Positions 26,997 through 34,728 of a stretch of DNA of 64,000 nucleotides are shown in pieces. The stretch comes from Veillonellaceae bacterium SB90 (lineage in GTDB: Bacteria > Bacillota > Negativicutes > Selenomonadales > Selenomonadaceae), in contig CABJCJ010000010.1 in assembly GCA_902364065.1 (NCBI GenBank), positions 712 through 64,711 on the forward strand, written 5' to 3'. A program made the translations under genes and the position numbers. The notes beneath the pieces were generated by a model. That model made no database searches and was not told where the DNA came from. It was given only the letters and a program-made list of their open reading frames with translations. The stretch's first letter is position 1. Every line of letters begins with the position of its first letter.

Positions 26997-29900
26997 TTGT
27001 ACAGCAAAGTAGATACCAATCTGAATTTCGTTGCACGCGAAAGAGAAATTGCGAAGTTCTGGAAGGAACACAACATCGCACAGAAAGCCATTGACCAGCG
27101 CGAGGGATGCGACACCTTCACGTTTTACGACGGCCCGCCGACGGCAAACGGCAAGCCGCACATCGGCCATGTGCTGACGCGCGTCATCAAGGACATGCTG
27201 CCGCGCTTCCAGTCCATGAAGGGCAAGAAGGTCCTGCGCAAGGCCGGCTGGGATACGCACGGCCTGCCCGTTGAGCTCGAGGTTGAGAAAGCCATCGGCA
27301 TCAACGGCAAGGAGCAGATCGAGAAGTACGGCATCGAGCCGTTCATCAAGAAATGCCGCGAATCCGTCTGGAAATACAAGGGCATGTGGGAGCAGTTCTC
27401 CGAGGTCGTCGGCTTCTGGGCCGATATGGATCATCCGTACATCACGTACGAGAACAACTTCATCGAGTCCGAGTGGTGGGCGCTCAAGGAAATCTGGAAC
27501 AAGGGCCTGCTCTATGAAGGCTACAAGGTCGTTCCGTACTGCCCGCGCTGCGGCACTCCGCTTTCCTCGCACGAGGTGGCACAGGGCTACAAGGATGTCA
27601 CGGAGCGTTCGGCCATGGTCAAGTTCAAGGTCAAGGGCGAAGATGCTTACTTCCTGGCCTGGACGACGACGCCGTGGACGCTGCCGTCGAACCTTGCGCT
27701 CTGCGTCAATCCGGAAGTCGATTACGTCAAGGTGCGCGTGAACGGCACGGTCTACATCCTCGCTGAAGCTCTCGTCGATACGGTCTTTGATGGTGTTGAG
27801 GGCGAGCGCGAAGTCCTTGGCAAATGCAAGGGCAAGGAGCTCGAGTACAAAGAGTACGAGCCGCTCTATCCGTTTGCCAACGCTGCCGTGGAAAAACAGG
27901 CGAAAGCCGGCAAGAAAGCCTTCATCGTCACGTGCGATGATTACGTCACGACGGAAGACGGCACGGGCATTGTCCACATGGCTCCGGCCTTCGGTGAAGA
28001 CGATAACCGCGTCTGCCGCAACTACAACGTCGCATTCGTCAATCTCGTCAACAGCAAGGGTGAGCTGACGGCAGAGACGGCCTGGCCGGGCGTCTTCGTC
28101 AAGAAGGCCGACCCCATGATCCTCGATGACCTCAAGCAGCAGGGCAAGCTCTTCAAGGCGCCGGAATTCACGCACAGCTATCCGCATTGCTGGCGTTGCG
28201 ATACGCCGCTGCTTTACTACTCGTTCCCGACCTGGTTCATCAAGATGACGGCGGTCAAGGACGAGCTCGTGGCCAACAACAAGACGGTAAACTGGATCCC
28301 GAAATCCATCGGCGAGGGCCGCTTCGGCAACTGGCTCGAGCACGTGCAGGACTGGGGCCTCTCGCGCAACCGTTACTGGGGCACGCCGCTGCCGGTATGG
28401 CAGTGCGAATGCGGCCATCAGCATGTCATCGGCTCCATCGCAGAGCTCAAGAGCCTCAGTGACAACTGCCCCGATGATATCGAGCTGCATCGCCCGTACA
28501 TCGACAAGGTCACGATCAAGTGCCCGGACTGCGGCCAGGAGATGCATCGCGTGCCGGAAGTCATCGACTGCTGGTTCGATTCCGGCTCCATGCCGTTCGC
28601 GCAGTGGCACTATCCGTTTGAGAACAAGGAAATCTTTGCCAAGCGCTTCCCGGCGGACTTCATCTCCGAAGCCGTCGATCAGACGCGCGGCTGGTTCTAT
28701 TCGCTGATCGCCATCTCGACGCTGCTCTTCCACAAGGCTCCGTACAAGAATGTCATCGTGCTCGGCCATGTCCAGGATAAGGATGGCCGCAAGATGTCGA
28801 AGTCGAAGGGCAATGCCGTCGATCCGATGGAGGCGCTCAACAAGCATGGCGCCGATGCCATCCGCTGGTACTTCTATGAGAACAGCGCGCCGTGGCTGCC
28901 GAACCGCTTCCACGACGATGCCGTGCAGGAAGGCCAGCGCAAGTTCATGGGCACTCTCTGGAATACGTATGCGTTCTTCGTACTTTACGCCAACATTGAC
29001 AACTTCGATGCGACGAAGTACACGCTCGACTATGACAAACTGCCGGTCATGGACAAGTGGTGCCTCTCGCGCCTCAATACGATGGTCAAGGATGTCGATT
29101 ACGACCTCTCGAACTACCGCGTCACGGAAGCCGCGAAGGCACTTGAGCAGTTCGTCGATGAACTCTCGAACTGGTATGTTCGCCGCAGCCGCAGCCGCTT
29201 CTGGGCCAAGGGCATGGAGCAGGATAAGATCAATGCCTATATGACGCTTTACACGGCGCTCGTGACGACGGTGAAGGCCGCTGCGCCGATGATCCCGTTC
29301 ATGACGGAATCCATTTACCGCAACCTCGTCTGCAGCATCGACAAGCAGGCGCCGGAATCCGTCCACCTCTGCGATTTCCCGCAGGTCAACGAAGCGCACA
29401 TCGATAAGGAACTCGAGAAGAACATGGGCGAGGTCCTTGAGATCGTCGTGCTCGGCCGTGCAGCCCGCAACGAGGCGAATATCAAGAACCGCCAGCCAAT
29501 CGGCAATATGTATGTCAAGGCTCCGGTCGTCCTGCCGGACTTCTACAAGCAGATTGTTGAGGAAGAGCTCAACGTCAAGCAGGTCGTCTTCAAGGATGAT
29601 ATGGAAGCGTACCTCACGTACAGCTTCAAGCCGCAGTTCCGCGTGCTCGGCCCGAAGGTCGGCAAGAAGATGGGCGCCATCCAGAAGGCACTCAAAGCCG
29701 TCAACGGCCACAAGGCCAAGGAAGAACTCGACACGACGGGCAAACTCGTCATCTCGCTGCCGGACGGCGACGTGACGTTGCTGCCGGAAGATGTCGAAGT
29801 CTCCATGGCACAGACGGAAGGCTACAACTGCCAGCGCTACAACGGCGTGACGATTGCCCTCGAGACGACGCTTTCCGAGGAACTCCTCGAGGAAGGCTTC

Positions 29901-30134
29901 GTGCGCGAGATCATCAGCAAGATCCAGACGATGCGCAAGGAAAACGGCTATGAGGTCACCGACCACATCAAGGTTGGCATGGCAGGCAACGAGAAACTGG
30001 AGAGCCTCGTCCGCAAGAACGAGTCCTTCCTCAAGGATATCACGCTCTGCGACGAAGTGACGTATGACGCCCTCGATGGCCATGAAAAAGAATGGAACAT
30101 CAACGGCGAGACGGTAACGCTCTCCGTGAAGTAA
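26997..30134 (+). CDS. ileS: Isoleucyl-tRNA synthetase, type 2 (IleS2-like)
   Basis: 1045 residues. Class I synthetase with YDGPPTANGKPHIGH (HIGH) and DGRKMSKSKGN (KMSKS). GWDTHGLPVELEVEK and CPRCGTPLSSHEVAQGY resemble the eukaryote-like IleS2 group, longer than E. coli IleS1. IleS2 enzymes are generally much less sensitive to mupirocin (family knowledge; not shown here). TTG 26997 is the start: AAGGAGG lies 7 bp ahead, directly after the T-box terminator. Confidence 0.95.
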   Translation: MYSKVDTNLNFVAREREIAKFWKEHNIAQKAIDQREGCDTFTFYDGPPTANGKPHIGHVLTRVIKDMLPRFQSMKGKKVLRKAGWDTHGLPVELEVEKAIGINGKEQIEKYGIEPFIKKCRESVWKYKGMWEQFSEVVGFWADMDHPYITYENNFIESEWWALKEIWNKGLLYEGYKVVPYCPRCGTPLSSHEVAQGYKDVTERSAMVKFKVKGEDAYFLAWTTTPWTLPSNLALCVNPEVDYVKVRVNGTVYILAEALVDTVFDGVEGEREVLGKCKGKELEYKEYEPLYPFANAAVEKQAKAGKKAFIVTCDDYVTTEDGTGIVHMAPAFGEDDNRVCRNYNVAFVNLVNSKGELTAETAWPGVFVKKADPMILDDLKQQGKLFKAPEFTHSYPHCWRCDTPLLYYSFPTWFIKMTAVKDELVANNKTVNWIPKSIGEGRFGNWLEHVQDWGLSRNRYWGTPLPVWQCECGHQHVIGSIAELKSLSDNCPDDIELHRPYIDKVTIKCPDCGQEMHRVPEVIDCWFDSGSMPFAQWHYPFENKEIFAKRFPADFISEAVDQTRGWFYSLIAISTLLFHKAPYKNVIVLGHVQDKDGRKMSKSKGNAVDPMEALNKHGADAIRWYFYENSAPWLPNRFHDDAVQEGQRKFMGTLWNTYAFFVLYANIDNFDATKYTLDYDKLPVMDKWCLSRLNTMVKDVDYDLSNYRVTEAAKALEQFVDELSNWYVRRSRSRFWAKGMEQDKINAYMTLYTALVTTVKAAAPMIPFMTESIYRNLVCSIDKQAPESVHLCDFPQVNEAHIDKELEKNMGEVLEIVVLGRAARNEANIKNRQPIGNMYVKAPVVLPDFYKQIVEEELNVKQVVFKDDMEAYLTYSFKPQFRVLGPKVGKKMGAIQKALKAVNGHKAKEELDTTGKLVISLPDGDVTLLPEDVEVSMAQTEGYNCQRYNGVTIALETTLSEELLEEGFVREIISKIQTMRKENGYEVTDHIKVGMAGNEKLESLVRKNESFLKDITLCDEVTYDALDGHEKEWNINGETVTLSVK

Positions 30135-30172
30135 GCATCTGGCGGCAAATCGCCGTGCGTGTCCATTTCGTC

Positions 30173-30206
30173 CAAGCTCCCTTTCTTCGGAAGGGGAGCT
30201 TTTGGT
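30173..30206 (+). terminator. ileS terminator
   Basis: AAGCTCCCTTTC and GAAGGGGAGCTT around a TTCG tetraloop, with a short T-tail. Confidence 0.8.
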
Positions 30207-30328
30207 TTACGCAGTGAAACAGATTCGTTAGCAGGAGATTTGCAGGGCGGCGCGAATTTTATGTTATAATATTTGTTATAATATTATTGGATGCATGAGA
30301 GCAGTCATGCGGGAAAGGAGGGATAGTT

Positions 30329-30664
30329 GTGGAGGAACATACCCATGTGCTGGCTGACGGCACCGTCGTGACGCACACACATGGTGCACACGGTCATCAG
30401 CACAGCCATACGCAGACCAAGGCCGTCCTCAACCGCATGGCGCGGCTCATCGGTCATCTCGAATCCATCAAGCAGATGATTGCCGATGGCCGGGACTGCA
30501 GCGACGTGCTCATCCAGCTTTCGGCCGTCGACAGCGCCATCAAGGGCGTCAGCCGCATCATCCTGAAGGATCATCTCGAGCATTGCATCGTGGATGCCGT
30601 GCGGGAGAACGACAAGGAGGCGCTCGATCAGCTCAACAAAGCAATTGACCGTTTTCTGAAATGA
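30329..30664 (+). CDS. CsoR-family metal-sensing repressor with His-rich N-terminus
   Basis: 111 residues, all-helical DUF156/CsoR fold. Cys57, His82 and Cys86 reproduce the Cys-His-Cys spacing (25 and 4) of copper-binding CsoR, unlike the Cys-His-His of RcnR/FrmR. The first 28 residues contain eight histidines (THTHGAHGHQHSH), unusual for CsoR and suggesting extra metal binding. GTG start with GGAAAGGAGG upstream. Two TATAAT boxes lie at 30265 and 30277. No copper ATPase or chaperone gene is adjacent, so its target is elsewhere or is its own promoter. Confidence 0.85.
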   Translation: MEEHTHVLADGTVVTHTHGAHGHQHSHTQTKAVLNRMARLIGHLESIKQMIADGRDCSDVLIQLSAVDSAIKGVSRIILKDHLEHCIVDAVRENDKEALDQLNKAIDRFLK

Positions 30665-30865
30665 TGAGGCAGAAGTTGTATGATGGTTTTGTGAGAGAAT
30701 CACATTTCTCTTGGCACGTTTATGCTATAATGAAATGCATCGTAATAAACGACATTTATATACAATTTCTCCCTTTTTCTTATCGGAATTTAAGAAACAG
30801 ATGAAATGATAATCGGGAGAATCTATTTCAGGTGACGGCGAATAAACGATTTGCAGGAGGTTTTT

Positions 30866-31381
30866 ATGGCACAGACAAAGATTGTGATTAGCCAGGTCAT
30901 GATGCCGAGTCAGACGAATCCAAACGGCAATGTGCATGGCGGCGAAATTATGAAGATGATGGACTCGACGGCGTATGCTGCGGCCCGCAAGTATGCACGC
31001 TCCAATGTGGTGACGGCCCGCGTCGACGAGCTCGAGTTCCACCTGCCAATTCTCATCGGCGACCTCGTGACCTGCACGGCGGAAATCGTCTTTGTCGGCC
31101 ACAGCTCGATGGAGATTGCCGTCAATGTGGACGTCGAGGACCTCGATCAGGAAGGCAAGCCGCAGCGCGCGCTGTCTGCTTATTTCACGATGGTTGCGCT
31201 CGACCGCAATTCGCGTCCGAAGCCGGTACCGCCGCTCATCCTCGATTCGGAGGAAGCCAAGCGCGCGTTTGAGGACGGCCGCCGCCGCTACGAGGCACAC
31301 AAGGAGCGCAAGCGTCAGCAGCGTGAGGCCGAGAAGGTCCGCTCTGCTGCCAAGAAGACGCTGCGCGAGCCGCAGGACTGA
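30866..31381 (+). CDS. Acyl-CoA thioesterase, hotdog fold (YciA/BACH-like)
   Basis: 171 residues. Hotdog domain with MMPSQTNPNGNVHGGEIMKMMD, where Asn and His-Gly-Gly form the active-site helix start, and ARVDELEFHLPILIGD. The C-terminus is a charged, probably coiled-coil tail (~residues 130-171). It likely hydrolyses acyl-CoA; the chain-length preference cannot be read. ATG 30866 follows CAGGAGG. Monocistronic. Confidence 0.85.
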   Translation: MAQTKIVISQVMMPSQTNPNGNVHGGEIMKMMDSTAYAAARKYARSNVVTARVDELEFHLPILIGDLVTCTAEIVFVGHSSMEIAVNVDVEDLDQEGKPQRALSAYFTMVALDRNSRPKPVPPLILDSEEAKRAFEDGRRRYEAHKERKRQQREAEKVRSAAKKTLREPQD

Positions 31382-31432
31382 TTCTGGCCTGGGAGTTCAT
31401 CGTAAAAAAGTTTACAGTTTTACAAAAAGTGC

Positions 31433-31461
31433 TTGCCAAATGTATATGGTTGTGCTATTCT
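31433..31461 (+). promoter_or_regulatory. leuA promoter
   Basis: TTGCCA (31433-31438), 17-bp spacer, TATTCT (31456-31461); it opens the T-box leader. Confidence 0.65.
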
Positions 31462-31467
31462 AGTATC

Positions 31468-31745
31468 CAACACAGGGAAATGCAGTGACGAAGAATAGTA
31501 CACATCCTGTACATCGCAAGAGAGTTGCCGTCTGGTGCGAGGCAATGGTGAAGGGATGAGGAACTCGCTTCGAAGCAGTCCACTGAACACCCGCGCTTCG
31601 GGCACGAGCTATTAGGCTGGAACGGGACTGACCGTTACATCAGGGGGATTTGGCAGAATCCCGCAGAGATGCTCCTTGCGAGCATGAATTTGAGTGGTAA
31701 CACGCAGGCACAGGCCTTCGTCTCATGGACGGAGGCCTTTTTCTA
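31468..31745 (+). ncRNA. T-box leader RNA, leucine-specific
   Basis: About 280 nt before leuA. GAACTCGCTTC places a CTC leucine specifier at 31564-31566, in the same context as the ATC of the ileS leader. The T-box GAGTGGTAACACGCAGG lies at 31692-31706, followed by a terminator with arms AGGCCTTCGTC / GACGGAGGCCT and TTTTTC. It fills nearly all of the gap between the thioesterase and leuA. Confidence 0.9.
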
Positions 31746-31762
31746 TTGGGAGGTTTTGCATT

Positions 31763-33433
31763 ATGATGAATTATCAGAAGTACAGTAAAGGTTATTTCAT
31801 GCCGCCGGAAATCGATCTCGAGTGGGCGAAGAAGGATGCGCCGGACCATGCGCCTGTCTGGTGCAGCGTTGACCTGCGCGACGGCAACCAGTCTCTGGTA
31901 ATTCCGATGAGTCTCGATGAGAAGCTGGAATTCTACAAGATGCTCCTCCGCGTCGGCTTCAAGGAAATCGAAGTCGGCTTTCCGGCTGCATCGGAAACGG
32001 AGTACGAGTTCCTGCGCCGCCTCGTCGAGGATGACCTCATCCCGGACGATGTCACGATCCAGGTACTCACGCAGGCGCGCGAGCACATCATCCGCAAGAC
32101 CTTTGATGCCCTCAAGGGCGTCAAGAACGCCATCGTCCATGTCTACAACTCCACGTCGGTTGCACAGCGCCAGCAGGTGTTCCGCAAGGATAAGGAGCAG
32201 ATCAAGCAGATGGCTGTCGATGGCGCGAAGCTCCTCAAGGAGCTGACCGAAGAAGCCGGTGCCAACTACCGCTTCGAGTATTCGCCGGAGTCCTTCACGG
32301 GCACGGAGCCGGAATACGCCCTGGAAGTCTGCAACGCCGTGCTCGATGTATGGCAGCCGACGGCTGACCGCAAGGCCATCATCAACCTGCCGGCTACGGT
32401 CGAGATGAGCATGCCGCATGTCTTTGCCATGCAGGTCGCTTACATGAACAAACACCTCAAGTACCGCGACAATGTCGTCCTCTCGCTGCATCCGCACAAT
32501 GACCGCGGCTGCGGCGTGGCCGATACGGAGATGGGTGTCCTGGCCGGTGCAGACCGCGTCGAAGGCACGCTGTTCGGCAATGGCGAGCGCACGGGCAATG
32601 TTGATATCATCACGGTGGCGATGAACATGTTCGCCCTCGGCGTTGATCCGGAGCTCGATTTCTCGAATATGCCGGAGCTCGTCGAGATGTATGAGCGCGT
32701 GACGCGCATGCATGTTTCGCCGCGCCAGCCGTATGCCGGTGACCTCGTGTTCGCCGCTTTCTCGGGTTCGCATCAGGATGCCATCGCGAAGGGCATGCAC
32801 TGGAAGGAAGAGAAGAACCCGGACAAATGGACGCTGCCGTACCTCTACATCGATCCGAAGGATGTCGGCCGCGAGTACGACGGCGACGTCATCCGCATCA
32901 ACAGCCAGTCCGGCAAAGGCGGTGTCGGCTTCATCATGGAGCAGAAGTACGGCATCGATATGCCGAAGAAGATGCGCGAGGATTTCGGTTACTGCGTCAA
33001 GGGTGTTTCCGATCACAAGCACAAGGAGCTCATGCCGGATGAGATCTATCAGATCTTTCAGGATGAGTATGTCAATGTCGATTCGCCGTACAAGCTCGAC
33101 GATTTCCTGCTCAAGAAGGAGCCGGACGGCACGCGCAAGGGCACAGTCGACATTTTCGTCAACGGCAAGTCGGAGACGTTCATTGCCAAGGGCAACGGCC
33201 GCCTCGATGCTGTTTCCAATGCATTGCAGCAGAATCTCGGCGTGAGTTACAAGGATCTGACGTACAGCGAGCACGCGCTGGAAATCGGCCAGAACAGCCG
33301 CGCGATGGCCTATATCGGCATCACGAACGATGATGGACACATCACTTGGGGTGCCGGCATGGATACGGATATCATCACGGCTTCCATCCAGGCGCTCATC
33401 AGTGCCATCAACCGCATGAAGGCTGGTAAATAA
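31763..33433 (+). CDS. leuA: 2-isopropylmalate synthase, class 2 (LeuA2-like)
   Basis: 556 residues. DRE-TIM metallolyase barrel with DLRDGNQSL at ~residue 38, metal-ligand region LHPHNDRGCG, and a C-terminal leucine-binding regulatory domain (~430-556). The sequence resembles the long actinobacterial/yeast type rather than E. coli LeuA. It condenses ketoisovalerate and acetyl-CoA, the first committed step to leucine, consistent with its Leu T-box. No leuBCD follows. ATG 31763 (or 31766) after GGGAGG. Confidence 0.93.
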   Translation: MMNYQKYSKGYFMPPEIDLEWAKKDAPDHAPVWCSVDLRDGNQSLVIPMSLDEKLEFYKMLLRVGFKEIEVGFPAASETEYEFLRRLVEDDLIPDDVTIQVLTQAREHIIRKTFDALKGVKNAIVHVYNSTSVAQRQQVFRKDKEQIKQMAVDGAKLLKELTEEAGANYRFEYSPESFTGTEPEYALEVCNAVLDVWQPTADRKAIINLPATVEMSMPHVFAMQVAYMNKHLKYRDNVVLSLHPHNDRGCGVADTEMGVLAGADRVEGTLFGNGERTGNVDIITVAMNMFALGVDPELDFSNMPELVEMYERVTRMHVSPRQPYAGDLVFAAFSGSHQDAIAKGMHWKEEKNPDKWTLPYLYIDPKDVGREYDGDVIRINSQSGKGGVGFIMEQKYGIDMPKKMREDFGYCVKGVSDHKHKELMPDEIYQIFQDEYVNVDSPYKLDDFLLKKEPDGTRKGTVDIFVNGKSETFIAKGNGRLDAVSNALQQNLGVSYKDLTYSEHALEIGQNSRAMAYIGITNDDGHITWGAGMDTDIITASIQALISAINRMKAGK

Positions 33434-33448
33434 ACAAAAGACGGTAAA

Positions 33449-33488
33449 AGCTGACGTATGGACGAAATCCGTACGTCAGCTTTTTGTT
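33449..33488 (+). terminator. leuA terminator
   Basis: AGCTGACGTA and TACGTCAGCT with a TTTTTGTTT tail, 16 bp after the stop. Confidence 0.9.
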
Positions 33489-33500
33489 TGCAAACTGCTG

Positions 33501-33586
33501 CCTTCCCCGCGCATGGGCGCGAAGCGCGGGATGCCGGGGGCATCCCCGGAGAAGGTGGCCCGAAGGGCCGGAAGAGGTCCATGGAC
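33501..33586 (+). repeat. GC-rich dispersed repeat, copy A
   Basis: CCTTCCCCGCGC...GAAGAGGTCCATGGAC. It shares most of its ~86 bp with the tandem units at 51.7-52.0 kb, including the internal palindrome GATGCCGGGGGCATC. It begins right after the leuA terminator. No coding function is apparent. Confidence 0.8.
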
Positions 33587-33836
33587 AAGGATTCTCTCGT
33601 GTCCAAGGCGCTGCGGGATGTATTCCGGCTTCGGCGCGCAGCTGAATGTGACCCAACTTACGGTGAGCAGCAAAGGAGTTTCGCCGCCTGCCGCGGCGTT
33701 CTAACATCCGGCATGACGTTCCTTCATGTTGGGCCCCAGCCCTGCGGGCAGACGCTGGACGCTTCCAGGCGGAATACATCCCTCCGCTCAGGCTCATGTC
33801 TTGGTGCCCCGAAGGGCCGGAGGAAGTCCTTGGGCT
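33587..33836. repeat. Non-coding GC-rich segment with internal repeats
   Basis: No convincing gene. GGGATGTATTCCG (33615-33627) recurs inverted at 33770-33782. A CCCGAAGGGCCGG box near 33559 recurs directly near 33808, so the segment appears bounded by partial copies of the same element. It may be a degenerate mobile or REP-like element between leuA and the convergent dehydrogenase gene. Confidence 0.45.
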
Positions 33837-34610
33837 TTATAAATGCCGGTAAAGGTTGATAAGACGGAGTATGAGGGCATTGGGAACGAAGGCACTGAAG
33901 AAGCGGTCGAGTGTTGAGACGAGGTCGGGCGTGCAGATGGCGTGGCCGTTCTGTGCTGCACGCAGCGAACGGCGTGCGACAGTATGTTTGTCCGTGGCGA
34001 GCGGGAAGCCGTGAAAGAGGCCCTCGTGGTCGGTTTCCTTGGCCCCGGCGATGAATTCGGTATCGCGGATCCAGTACGGGCAGACGGCCGTGACAGAGAT
34101 GCCGCGTGGCGCGAGCTCCGCACAGAGGCCGCGGCTGTAGCGCAGCAGGAAGGCCTTGGTGGCGGCGTAGGTCGTCAGGTAAGGGATGGGCTGGAAGGCG
34201 GCGCAGGAACAGACCTCGATGATATGAGAGCCTTCTCTCATGTGCGGCAGGCATAGTTCTGTCATGGCCACAGCCGCACGGCAGTTGAGCTCAATCATGC
34301 GGCTTTCGGTCATCACGCCGATCGTTCCGCAGCTGCCGATGCGGCCGAATCCCGCGGCGTTTATGAGCCAGTTCACGGTGAGGTCCTCTGTATGCTGCAG
34401 GCGGTCGCGTACCTGCCGCAGGGATTCTTCCCGCGTGAGGTCGAGCGGCAGCAGGCGGCAGGGCAGAGGCAGCGAGCGGGCAAGCATTTCGAGCCGTTCC
34501 TTTCTCCTGGCGATGAGCCAGATTTCCTCGAGCCCGGTCTCCTCGGCGAGCAGCCGGGCGTATTCCGCCCCGAGGCCGCTCGAAGCACCCGTAATGATGG
34601 CAATGCGCAT
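33837..34610 (-). CDS. Short-chain dehydrogenase/reductase
   Basis: 257 residues. Rossmann motif TGASSGLGAEYARLL near the N-terminus, NAAGFG, and the catalytic Ser region before YAATK (Tyr-x-x-x-Lys). Classical SDR with unknown substrate; DltE/YdfG-like family members are common. Start ATG 34610 with GGGGAGGA 6 bp away. Divergent from jetA; the two share a ~118-bp promoter region. Confidence 0.85.
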   Translation of the reverse strand: MRIAIITGASSGLGAEYARLLAEETGLEEIWLIARRKERLEMLARSLPLPCRLLPLDLTREESLRQVRDRLQHTEDLTVNWLINAAGFGRIGSCGTIGVMTESRMIELNCRAAVAMTELCLPHMREGSHIIEVCSCAAFQPIPYLTTYAATKAFLLRYSRGLCAELAPRGISVTAVCPYWIRDTEFIAGAKETDHEGLFHGFPLATDKHTVARRSLRAAQNGHAICTPDLVSTLDRFFSAFVPNALILRLINLYRHL

Positions 34611-34640
34611 GATGATTCCTCCCCAGCATCGTTTTCTTTT

Positions 34641-34671
34641 ATTATACCGTTTAGACTTTTTTGTGTATAAT
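34641..34671. promoter_or_regulatory. Overlapping divergent promoters of the SDR gene and jetABC
   Basis: TATAAT on the plus strand at 34666-34671 points to jetA; TATAAT on the minus strand at 34641-34646 points to the SDR gene, with TATACA as its -35 at 34664-34669. The -35 of one overlaps the -10 of the other, so RNA polymerase could not occupy both. Confidence 0.5.
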
Positions 34672-34728
34672 AGAAGATATGTGATTTTGAGCAATAATCC
34701 TGCCGAGAGGCAGGTTCGGGAGGGAAAC

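Noticed and set aside
26835-30083. A 1082-codon open frame antisense to ileS
   Set aside because: It is a shadow of the GC-rich ileS codon pattern, with repetitive Asp/Arg/Leu-rich translation, no recognisable domain, and a strong ileS on the other strand. The same applies to long antisense frames over purL (45860-49699), glmS (16474-18876), mtlA (4621-6552) and groEL (14615-16258).
33408-33859. Small frames on both strands between leuA and the dehydrogenase gene
   Set aside because: They lie over the GC-rich repeat element, start at arbitrary positions without ribosome sites, and show no domain.
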